Source: Candidatus Hydrogenedentota bacterium (GTDB lineage: Bacteria; Hydrogenedentota; Hydrogenedentia; Hydrogenedentiales; GCA-2746185). Taken from it: a stretch of 15,623 nt of DNA. The notes under the pieces were generated by a model. The model saw only the letters and a program-made list of their open reading frames with translations. It did not search any database and had not been told where the DNA came from. Position numbers and translations under genes: made by a program. The stretch is taken from assembly GCA_012965445.1 (NCBI GenBank), contig DTSJ01000103.1, positions 1 through 15,623 on the forward strand, given 5' to 3'. This document shows positions 8,105 through 14,793 of this stretch, piece after piece. Position 1 is the stretch's first letter. Each line of letters starts with the position of its first letter.

Positions 8105-9064
8105 ATGAAAACCAGATCTGGATTTACACTTATTGAACTACTCGTCGTAATTGCGATAATCGGTATTCTTGCCGCGATGTTGCTGCCGGCGCTGGCCCGC
8201 GCACGCGAAGCGGCACGTCGTACATCCTGCGCAAACAACCTTAAGCAATTGGCACTATCCCTGCATATGTACGCCAGCGAGACTCGCGGTCATCTTTACC
8301 CGCGTACTCACGGTGATCAGGTGTTTGGTGATCCCGATCCGTCTGCAAATCCGCTTATGATAGGCTGCGATGAGGATTCCCTGCAAGGGACTCCCTCGTT
8401 TTCCCCGAAAATGGATTCCGTTTTTCCCGAGTACATTCCAGATCTCAGTGTTTTTTTGTGTCCATCTGATTCAGGAGTTCATGTGGACAATCCGATGCTA
8501 CAAGTCGCTGACGACGGCACGGATACCTGTCAGTATGTAGGTACCGTGACCGGTGGTGACCAGAGCTACAACTATCTGGGATATGCTTTTGACCGTGTTG
8601 ATGAGACCGATTCGATGATTCCCCCGTTTCCAGGAGCGAATTTCGAAGCTCCCGCACAATTTGTTGGTGCCGCTGGTCTGATCGGAGTCATTACGTTTAA
8701 CAAAAATCCGCTTGACGATATTGTCCTAGATGGACCAATAGATCTTGAAGTTCTCGGACTTGGTGGAATCGGGGCCGGGAATGGAGGTACGGACACCATT
8801 CACCGATTGCGAGAGGGCGTGGAGCGTTTTATGATCACGGATATCAATAATTCAGGAGCGTCGGCTGTTTCTCAGTCGATGCTGCCCGTAATGTGGGATG
8901 TTCTCAGCACAAATATTGGCGGCGGCATAGGTTACAATCACGCTCCGGGCGGTTGCAATACGTTATACATGGACGGACACGTAGAGTTCGTCAAGTATGG
9001 AGACCGATTCCCAGCGATGGCTTCCCATGCGCAGTTCAATGCTCTGTTCGATTTTCTGAAATAG
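8105..9064 (+). CDS. prepilin-like protein with type IV pilin N-terminus and H-x10-DG tail (DUF1559-type)
   Basis: The 319-residue protein follows a ribosome site (gggaagg). Its N-terminus is a class III signal, RSG then [20 protein letters not shown], cleaved after G6, with the conserved glutamate at position 5 of the mature chain, so it would be processed by a PilD-type prepilin peptidase. The rest is a secreted globular domain with few recognisable motifs. Near the end H279 is followed ten residues later by DGHVEF (D290, G291), the tail signature of the DUF1559 / H-X9-DG family, with one more spacer residue than the name implies. These proteins are greatly expanded in Planctomycetes, Lentisphaerae and relatives; their function is unknown, with pseudopilin or surface roles proposed. 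It stands alone and converges on the ArsG-like gene with four bases between the stops. No pilus assembly genes are nearby. Confidence 0.9.
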   Translation: MKTRSGFTLIELLVVIAIIGILAAMLLPALARAREAARRTSCANNLKQLALSLHMYASETRGHLYPRTHGDQVFGDPDPSANPLMIGCDEDSLQGTPSFSPKMDSVFPEYIPDLSVFLCPSDSGVHVDNPMLQVADDGTDTCQYVGTVTGGDQSYNYLGYAFDRVDETDSMIPPFPGANFEAPAQFVGAAGLIGVITFNKNPLDDIVLDGPIDLEVLGLGGIGAGNGGTDTIHRLREGVERFMITDINNSGASAVSQSMLPVMWDVLSTNIGGGIGYNHAPGGCNTLYMDGHVEFVKYGDRFPAMASHAQFNALFDFLK

Positions 9065-9068
9065 TGAA

Positions 9069-9761
9069 TCACTGCAGGACTTCAAGCGTATAGGCCAGGG
9101 TGAAATAGAACCCAATTATCAGGAAGATGCATCCTGTAACCAAGCGAGCCCATCGTTCTGCGCGTTGTACTTTCGAGAAAATCCGTCCGACCTGATTTGC
9201 CGCGAAAACGATGATGAGCGCAAAAACGAGAACCGGAACGGCGACTCCGAGCGCGTAGGTCAGTGGCAGAAGGACACTTGACTCGTGAGTGACTGCCAGG
9301 GGTATCAAACTGCCGAAAAATAGTGCGGCGGTAGTCGGACAGAACGACATCGCAAACACGATGCCGAGGAGCGCGGCGATCCACAGCCCGCCGTCAGCAG
9401 CCCGATTTTGTACCTCTTCCTTCAGTTTTCCGCGCCCGAGCTGGACATCCAACAATTCGAGAAGAAACATCGCTGTGACGATAAGGATCGGCCCGAGCAA
9501 TCGCAGGAAGTAGTCTTGCAGCCACAGGGATACGAGCGGCACAGAGAGGAGACTGCTGACGAGCAGCATTCCAAGAACGACATAGGCCAGCGCTTGTCCT
9601 GTGATATAGAACATGCCCGAGAGCAGCGCATACTTTGGCTCGTTTACTTTTCGCGCAATGAAAGTAATCGCTGCGACGTTCGTTGCCATTAAACAGGGAC
9701 TGACTGCTGTGAGTACTCCTAACCAGAATGCGGCAACAGCTGCGAGAGCGAACTCGCTCAT
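9069..9761 (-). CDS. CcdA/ArsG-family membrane thiol transporter
   Basis: This 230-residue polytopic membrane protein has about six hydrophobic segments. The two cysteines that define the CcdA/DsbD transmembrane fold are present: SPC at 21-23 (C23) and FCPT at 140-143 (C141). Such proteins carry reducing equivalents from cytoplasmic thioredoxin across the membrane. The four-base ATGA overlap with the ArsF-like gene upstream matches the ArsF-ArsG pair, described as a nitroreductase component and an efflux permease for aromatic arsenicals in Shewanella. The pairing makes ArsG a better label than plain CcdA, but the substrate is not shown by the sequence. A general role in reducing the neighbouring thioredoxin-fold protein is equally possible. 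The ATG at 9761 gives the usual N-terminus for this family. Confidence 0.85.
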   Translation of the reverse strand: MSEFALAAVAAFWLGVLTAVSPCLMATNVAAITFIARKVNEPKYALLSGMFYITGQALAYVVLGMLLVSSLLSVPLVSLWLQDYFLRLLGPILIVTAMFLLELLDVQLGRGKLKEEVQNRAADGGLWIAALLGIVFAMSFCPTTAALFFGSLIPLAVTHESSVLLPLTYALGVAVPVLVFALIIVFAANQVGRIFSKVQRAERWARLVTGCIFLIIGFYFTLAYTLEVLQ

Positions 9762-10255
9762 TGCGGTCCGCCCATGAAATCCTTCAGGCTATCGCGAATG
9801 TAGTCCATGTAGGCCGGTTGATCGTGAACGAGATCCCATATATCTTCCAGGTTTTCCCATCGGATCTCTTCTCCGTCGTCCAGCTCGACCAGCACGATGG
9901 ACTTGGAATACAAGCTGAAGTCGACAGCGTAGTGTTCGTTCTCGCTCGTGGTCATGTCGAGTGATCGCCACTGGATTAGGCCTGCCTCCAGTTCGTCGGA
10001 AAATTGAGTACGCACCGCTTCGAGCGCATAGCCCTCCAGCTTTTCGCAGGTGTCGCAATATACATCGTTGTAAAAGAAATAGACCGCCCAATCTGGTTCG
10101 ACGCCCTCGACGATGGGGATGGTCTCGCCGAGAGGGCGAGCGGCGGGTGTGTTGCTACTTCCGCCTTGATCGCCGCGCAGCAGCGCGTAGCCCAGGCTTC
10201 CAAAGACGAATACGAGCAGTACGGTGTTGATCAGATATTTTGGATTCATTTTCAT
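9758..10255 (-). CDS. ArsF-like membrane-anchored thioredoxin-fold protein
   Basis: I chose the start at 10255, giving 165 residues (MKMNPKYLINT...). The frame is open further upstream, but a longer form would begin with TTG, run into the promoter region of the divergent gene and add polar residues before the membrane anchor. An ATG at 10249 is also possible; no strong ribosome site separates the two. Residues about 8-26 form a single membrane anchor. The domain begins with AVYFFYNDVYCDTCEKLE, where C67 and C70 make a CxxC as in thioredoxin folds. This matches the ArsF family, named for a part of a nitrophenylarsenical-reducing system. With its ArsG-like partner it would be a periplasmic thiol-redox protein fed through the membrane. 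The family assignment is good; the arsenic link is by name only. Confidence 0.78.
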   Translation of the reverse strand: MKMNPKYLINTVLLVFVFGSLGYALLRGDQGGSSNTPAARPLGETIPIVEGVEPDWAVYFFYNDVYCDTCEKLEGYALEAVRTQFSDELEAGLIQWRSLDMTTSENEHYAVDFSLYSKSIVLVELDDGEEIRWENLEDIWDLVHDQPAYMDYIRDSLKDFMGGPQ

Positions 10256-10322
10256 TACTGGATTATCCGCCAAGTAGTTGGGCATTTCAAGCAAGGCCGA
10301 ATAAAAAGTATCATGGCAATGT

Positions 10323-10337
10323 TTATCCAATTGATAA
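10323..10337. promoter_or_regulatory. candidate operator: TTATC-N5-GATAA inverted repeat
   Basis: In the 129-base divergent gap between the ArsF-like gene and the helix-turn-helix gene, TTATC (10323-10327) and GATAA (10333-10337) form a perfect inverted repeat with a 5-base spacer. Its right arm overlaps TTGATA (10331-10336), a possible -35 box for the rightward gene, with a TAGAAT-like -10 at 10357-10362; the 20-base spacing is long. A repressor bound here could control both directions. Five-base arms occur by chance, so this is tentative. Confidence 0.25.
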
Positions 10338-10372
10338 CGACATCAAGTATTCGTGTTAGAATGGAGAGACTT

Positions 10373-10377
10373 GGAGG
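10373..10377 (+). promoter_or_regulatory. ribosome binding site GGAGG deciding the start of the helix-turn-helix gene
   Basis: GGAGG lies 7 bases before ATG 10385. It rules out the in-frame ATG at 10361, which would place the ribosome site inside the coding region, and makes ATG 10394 less likely. Confidence 0.7.
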
Positions 10378-10384
10378 CAATAGA

Positions 10385-10651
10385 ATGAACACCATGACGG
10401 ACACAGTATTAACACTGGATGATGCTGCGAAATTCCTTAAGGTCTCACCCGAAACGGTGGAGGGGCTTCTTGAAGGCGAAGAGTTACCCGGTCGGCAAAT
10501 CGGAGGCGAGTGGCGCACTACGACGCGCGCGGTAATCAGCTTCGTGGACGGAGTTCCGCTTCAGGTGGCCTGTTGTACATCGGGCGCATGTTGTACTACT
10601 GTCGAAGGTTCGGCGCTTTGCTGTCAGCCAGGTGAGACGGGCTGCTGTTGA
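10385..10651 (+). CDS. helix-turn-helix (excisionase/MerR-like) protein with four-CC cysteine tail
   Basis: This is an 88-residue protein. Residues about 8-57 read as a small winged helix-turn-helix of the excisionase/MerR-like type: LTLDDAAKFLKVSPETVEGLL, then GEELPGRQIGGEWRTTTRAV and a final helix. The last 27 residues hold eight cysteines as four adjacent pairs: 63/64, 69/70, 79/80 and 87/88. Adjacent cysteines are a common way to bind As(III), other soft metals or an iron-sulfur centre. It is transcribed divergently from the ArsF-ArsG-like pair, the usual place for a regulator of that pair. I infer a metalloid- or redox-sensing regulator. It could instead be a small metal-binding chaperone that kept a DNA-binding fold. 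It converges on the propeller gene to its right with 12 bases between stops. Confidence 0.8.
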   Translation: MNTMTDTVLTLDDAAKFLKVSPETVEGLLEGEELPGRQIGGEWRTTTRAVISFVDGVPLQVACCTSGACCTTVEGSALCCQPGETGCC

Positions 10652-10663
10652 TCTTCCGAAGTA

Positions 10664-11971
10664 CTACGATCCGATGCAGAACAGTTTTTCGGATGTGCGA
10701 ATAAACAGCTTGCCTCCGGCTATGACGGGAGAGGATTTGCATGGACGGCCACCGAACGATCCGCTTGAAAGGATCTTGAACTTCTTGTCCGCTGTTGCGA
10801 CTACTACACCACCATCCTCGTCCACCATATAGATCTTTCCATCGGCGACTACGGGCGACGACCAAAAGCGTTTGTTATCCGGCAGATCCCCGACCCACAG
10901 TTCTTCGCCCGTTTTCGGATCGAAACAGGACACGACTTTCCGTACACCGTTGAGTACGTACAGGTATCCTTCGTAATACGCGGGTGTGGGGACATCGGTG
11001 GTGCGCTGATCATAGACCCACGCGGCCGAAGGCACATCCTTTTGTGTCTTCACATTCGGATTGAAAGCGTAGGCCAGTCCTCCGCGAGGCTGCGCATTAA
11101 AAATCATCTCATCGGCAACAACGGGTGTCGGTATCAGACGCCAATGAGCCTGTTTTCTGGGGTTGTCTGTGAACCGCCATAGTTCCTCACCTGTATCGGC
11201 ATCGTGTCCAGTGGTGCAGTCGCCCCCCTGCAGGACAATGACGGGCTTTTCGCCAGCCTCATAGGGAACCGCGGTGGTGTAGGAGTCATGGGATTCGCCG
11301 ACGGCATCATTCGGTCGATGTACGTGATAGACCACGTCCCCGGTCTTAGCGTCGAGGCACAGCAAATATGAATCTTCATCTGTATAGGAGTCGTGTGGAA
11401 TTTCCGAGCGCCATTGCCCTCGCAGGATTGGAAAATACAATCGATTCTTATACAGTAGCGGACTCGAACTGTATCCAAACTGGAGAGCGATCGGTCCGAG
11501 TTCCTTTATGTTGCGCGACCAGACTTCGTTGCCGTCGTGATCCAGAGCCGTCACTTGACCCGTGCCGAACACGAAATACACGAGATTCTCATCCGCTACG
11601 GGCGAACACGACGCCATTGTGTTGCGCGGAATCGGGCCGGTGGCTTCGGCAAGTTGTTTTTGCCACAGCACTTCGCCTGTATCGCGATCAATACAGATGC
11701 CAAAGAGTTTTTCCAATTCCGGCCCATTCGAGGCGACGAATATGCGATTGCCCACAACGACCGGCGTGGCGGAGCTTTCGCCGGGCATATTCACCGACCA
11801 GAGTACATCCTTCTGAGGGTCGACCGAAGCAGGCGTATTCTTCTCATCCGAAGTGCCGTTCAGGTCGGGGCCTCGCCATTGAGGCCAGTCACCGGCGCAT
11901 GCCGTCTGCGCAGTCGCGGCGAGGAATAAAAGGGAAGCAAGACCTTGTTGTATTCTTGGGAAACGGGGCAT
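10664..11971 (-). CDS. secreted PQQ-like beta-propeller protein
   Basis: The 435-residue protein has a ribosome site (gaggag) 6 bases before ATG 11971. A signal peptide covers residues 1-26, ending ACA before GDWPQWRGPDLNG; C25 is not in a proper lipobox, so signal peptidase I cleavage is more likely than a lipoprotein. The rest is a propeller with blade motifs GEVLW, GNEVW, GDVVY, GEELWRF and GEELWVG, each followed by SxPVV- or TPVV-type strands. Such DWPQWRGP proteins are abundant in Planctomycetes, Acidobacteria and related groups. They are called outer-membrane-assembly (BamB-like) or PQQ-dependent proteins by similarity, with no proven activity. It is transcribed alone and divergently from the next propeller gene. 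The two are paralogues in layout but clearly diverged. No cofactor ligands were identified. Confidence 0.85.
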   Translation of the reverse strand: MPRFPRIQQGLASLLFLAATAQTACAGDWPQWRGPDLNGTSDEKNTPASVDPQKDVLWSVNMPGESSATPVVVGNRIFVASNGPELEKLFGICIDRDTGEVLWQKQLAEATGPIPRNTMASCSPVADENLVYFVFGTGQVTALDHDGNEVWSRNIKELGPIALQFGYSSSPLLYKNRLYFPILRGQWRSEIPHDSYTDEDSYLLCLDAKTGDVVYHVHRPNDAVGESHDSYTTAVPYEAGEKPVIVLQGGDCTTGHDADTGEELWRFTDNPRKQAHWRLIPTPVVADEMIFNAQPRGGLAYAFNPNVKTQKDVPSAAWVYDQRTTDVPTPAYYEGYLYVLNGVRKVVSCFDPKTGEELWVGDLPDNKRFWSSPVVADGKIYMVDEDGGVVVATADKKFKILSSGSFGGRPCKSSPVIAGGKLFIRTSEKLFCIGS

Positions 11972-12067
11972 TTCAAACTCCTCTGTCTACGGATTCATGA
12001 CACTTATAAAGGCACTGACGTACTTTAATGTATTGCATCAAAAAGGCATACTTAAAGACCATTGAAT

Positions 12068-12102
12068 CAAGGTCTTACACCCAAGGTCAACCTTCGTATA
12101 AA
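12068..12102 (+). promoter_or_regulatory. candidate promoter/activator site: CAAGGTC direct repeat before TATAAA
   Basis: CAAGGTC occurs at 12068-12074 and again at 12082-12088, 14 bases apart, followed at once by an inverted half site AACCTT (12089-12094) and then TATAAA (12097-12102), a possible -10 box about 20 bases before the ATG. No good -35 box is present, which would suit an activator-dependent promoter, though the short distance to the ATG is unusual. It lies in the 151-base gap between two divergent propeller genes. Tentative. Confidence 0.25.
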
Positions 12103-12122
12103 ACACGTATGAGGATCGCATA

Positions 12123-13412
12123 ATGCAACACTATTTGCGAACAACAAATTCGACTGCAAGCGGTATTTTCATGATCGTGGTCGCGATCACAGGCATTGCC
12201 AGTGCCGATTGGCCTCAGTTCCAGGGGCCTGCTCGCAACGGATTTTCGCCTGAGGCGGGAATTGCTCGATCCTGGCCGGAAGGCGGTCCCAGGGAAATTT
12301 GGTCAGCATCCGTCGGGGAAGGCTTTGGAAGCGCGTCAATTCGCGACGGCGAAGTGTACATTCTGGATCGTGAAAGCGGGGTGCAGGATATTCTACGGTG
12401 CTTCTCGTTGGATACGGGCGAGGAACTTTGGCGCTACGCGTATGAAGCGCCTCGTAAAGTCTCTTATCCGGGGTCCCGTACGACACCGATGGTGACGGAA
12501 AAATATGTGTATACGGTAGGGGTGATGGGCAATTTGTATTGCATCGACCGGAAGACCCATAGACCGGTTTGGAACCACAACCTGGTCGATAAGTTCTCGA
12601 TGCGCGGCATTCCGAACTGGGGCGTTTCGCAGGCACCGTCCGTCTACAAGGACCTCGTGATCGTCGCCCCTCAATCATCCACGTCAGCGGTTGCTGCATT
12701 CAATCGACACAATGGCGAGCTGGTCTGGTCGAGTCCGGGAATTGCGGGCCTGGGTTACGTATCGCCGGTTGTTACGACCCTGCACGGTGTCGATCAAGTC
12801 GTCATGTTTAATCCTGCGGGCAGACGGGAGCCCGGCACCGTTTTCGGTGTATCTCTCGAAGACGGATCAGTGCTTTGGAAATATTCTGACTGGGTCTGCC
12901 GAATTCCGATTCCCTTTCCGACAATCCTGGACGACAACCGTGTCTTTATCACTGGCGGATACGGCGCGGGATCGACTTTGTTTGAGGTGATCAAGACTGG
13001 AGAGGGCTTCGATACCAAGGAATTATTTTCGACCATGGAGTTCGGGAGTCAGATTCATCAGCCCTTGCTGATTGACGGAGTGCTGTATGGCAACAGCAAC
13101 TCCAACGGCGAGAAACACGGGATGGCGTGCCTTGCGCTGGATGGTACGCTGAATTGGCGTACAAAGGACACGAAGGGACTGCCGAGGTTCGATTTCGGGA
13201 ATCTGATCAGCGTTGACGGACTGATTCTGAACCTGGAAGGGAGAAAGGGCAGTCTGCATCTCATTGAGCCATCGCCTGACGGCTACAAGGAGCTTGCTCG
13301 TGCGCAGATACTCGACGGCACCAAGATGTGGGCTCCGATGGCGTTTTCGGACGGTAAACTTGTATTGCGAAGCCAGAGCGAAATGAAGTGTTTGGATCTG
13401 CGAAACCCCTAG
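12123..13412 (+). CDS. secreted PQQ-like beta-propeller protein
   Basis: This 429-residue protein starts at ATG 12123 behind gagga. The signal peptide runs to about residue 28 (ASA before DWPQFQGPARNG). Propeller repeats show blade motifs GEELWRY, RPVWNHN, GELVWSS, GSVLWKY and GTLNWRT. The chain ends naturally at SEMKCLDLRNP, a usual ending for this family. It shares the post-signal WPQ(W/F)xGP motif with the divergent gene at 10664-11971 but the repeats differ, so these are old paralogues rather than a recent duplication. An extracytoplasmic binding or scaffold role is expected; enzymatic PQQ use is not supported by anything I can see. A glycosyltransferase gene follows after a 94-base gap that contains a short open frame. 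Confidence 0.85.
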   Translation: MQHYLRTTNSTASGIFMIVVAITGIASADWPQFQGPARNGFSPEAGIARSWPEGGPREIWSASVGEGFGSASIRDGEVYILDRESGVQDILRCFSLDTGEELWRYAYEAPRKVSYPGSRTTPMVTEKYVYTVGVMGNLYCIDRKTHRPVWNHNLVDKFSMRGIPNWGVSQAPSVYKDLVIVAPQSSTSAVAAFNRHNGELVWSSPGIAGLGYVSPVVTTLHGVDQVVMFNPAGRREPGTVFGVSLEDGSVLWKYSDWVCRIPIPFPTILDDNRVFITGGYGAGSTLFEVIKTGEGFDTKELFSTMEFGSQIHQPLLIDGVLYGNSNSNGEKHGMACLALDGTLNWRTKDTKGLPRFDFGNLISVDGLILNLEGRKGSLHLIEPSPDGYKELARAQILDGTKMWAPMAFSDGKLVLRSQSEMKCLDLRNP

Positions 13413-13506
13413 CGGGTATCATTGCCTATGAGAAGGCCGATGTGGTGTATCCGCATGAGGCGAGTCTGGAATGCCCACGACTGGAACCCAAGAAAGACGA
13501 ATTTAG

Positions 13507-14793
13507 ATGAAAGTAGTCCATATCGATCCCGGGGCAGGCGGGACGTTTTATTGTCAGAATTGTATGCGCGACTGCGCACTCGTGCATGCACTTCGCAAGC
13601 AGGGCCAGGATATTATCATGGTACCGATGTACCTCCCGATTCTAATCGACTCGTACGAGATCAGCGGCGACGTGCCGGTGTTTTTCGGAGGTATAAATGT
13701 GTACCTTCAGCAGCAATTTGGATTTTTTCGCAAGACACCGCGGTGGCTCGACAAACTTTTCGATTCTCACTGGATGCTGCGAATAGCTGCGGCCCGCGAA
13801 GCCACCACAGAAGCGTCTTCCCTGGGTCCAATCACGCTCTCCATGCTTAAAGGCGGAGATGGAAATCAGAAGAAGGAACTTGCCCGCCTCGTTGAATGGC
13901 TGGTCGATCACGAGAAACCGGATATTATTCACATCTCCAATGCTCTCCTTCTTGGGCTGGCCGGAGACCTCAAGCGTGCGGTCGGCGTCCCTATTGTGTG
14001 CAGTCTTCAGGACGAGCAAACCTGGCTCGTGGATATGGAGGGTGATTACGAGCAGCAGTGCTGGGACGTGATGGCCTCCCACGCGGACGATGTAGACGCG
14101 TTTATTTCTGTGAGCGACTGGTATGCCCAGGAAACGACGGAGCGCATGTCAATTCCGCCGGAGAAGATGCATGTGGTGCCGCTTGGAATCGATCTCAGTG
14201 ATCGTGAATCGCCGCCAGTCTCTTTTGATCCTCCCGTACTCGGCTATCTTTCGAAAATGACCGAGTCCCTGGGGCTAGGCCTGCTTGTCGACGCGTTCAT
14301 CGCGCTCAAAAAAAACCCGGAGCTTGCTGTACTTAAGCTACGTGTCACCGGTGGGCAGATGGGGCCGGACGTGACCTATGTCAACAGCCTGAAGAAGAAA
14401 CTTGTAACCGCTGGCGTGGATGCGGACGCGGAATTTTTAGAAGGTTTCGAACCCGATCACCGCAGGGATTTCATGCAGACGATTTCTTTGCTGTCCGTTC
14501 CCTCTCCGCGCGGCGAATCGTTCGGTATGTTTATTGCCGAAGCACTCGCAGCCGGAGTACCTGTTGTGCAACCCGATACCGGCGGCTATCCGGAAGTCGT
14601 CAATGCTACCGGAGGCGGTCTGATCTACGACGTCAACGATCCCGATGGCCTGGTCAATGCGTTAGAGTCTCTTTTACTTGACCCGGATCGCGCTCGCGCG
14701 ATGGGTCAACAAGGGCGCGATGTTGTGAACGAACAATACGGAGTAGACCGCATGGCGGATGATGTCGTCCGTGTATATGAGACACTGGTATGA
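13507..14793 (+). CDS. GT4-family glycosyltransferase
   Basis: This 428-residue GT-B glycosyltransferase opens with MKVVHIDPGAGGTFYCQNC, a nucleotide-sugar glycosyltransferase first strand and glycine loop, with C16, C19 and C23 close together. PVFFGGINVYLQQ marks a particular GT4 subgroup, in which the N-terminal CxNC-RD pattern also recurs as I recall. In the C-terminal half ESFGMFIAEALAAGVPVV (from E337) carries the E-x7-E motif (E337, E345) that binds the donor sugar nucleotide, followed by TGGYPEVV. It probably transfers a sugar from an activated donor to a surface polysaccharide, glycolipid or other carrier; the acceptor is unknown. The stop overlaps the next propeller gene by four bases (ATGA), so the two are probably co-translated. 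The ribosome site (aagaaag) is weak. Confidence 0.9.
   Translation: MKVVHIDPGAGGTFYCQNCMRDCALVHALRKQGQDIIMVPMYLPILIDSYEISGDVPVFFGGINVYLQQQFGFFRKTPRWLDKLFDSHWMLRIAAAREATTEASSLGPITLSMLKGGDGNQKKELARLVEWLVDHEKPDIIHISNALLLGLAGDLKRAVGVPIVCSLQDEQTWLVDMEGDYEQQCWDVMASHADDVDAFISVSDWYAQETTERMSIPPEKMHVVPLGIDLSDRESPPVSFDPPVLGYLSKMTESLGLGLLVDAFIALKKNPELAVLKLRVTGGQMGPDVTYVNSLKKKLVTAGVDADAEFLEGFEPDHRRDFMQTISLLSVPSPRGESFGMFIAEALAAGVPVVQPDTGGYPEVVNATGGGLIYDVNDPDGLVNALESLLLDPDRARAMGQQGRDVVNEQYGVDRMADDVVRVYETLV

Noticed and set aside
6949..8238. Minus-strand open frame of 429 codons opposite the NuoG-like gene
   Set aside because: It mirrors a gene with clear iron-sulfur and FAD motifs, shows no domain of its own and runs into the start of the prepilin-like gene.
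9063..9073. AGTGA-A-TCACT palindrome at the convergent stops
   Set aside because: A one-base loop cannot form a terminator hairpin, and the symmetry comes from two TGA-containing ends facing each other.
9069..10255. Naming the pair as a proven aromatic-arsenical resistance system
   Set aside because: The family names come from one studied system; sequence alone shows only a thioredoxin-fold CxxC protein and a CcdA-like transporter.
9758..10330. Longer ArsF-like start at 10330
   Set aside because: It would use TTG, has no ribosome site, adds 25 polar residues before the membrane anchor and would cover the divergent promoter region.
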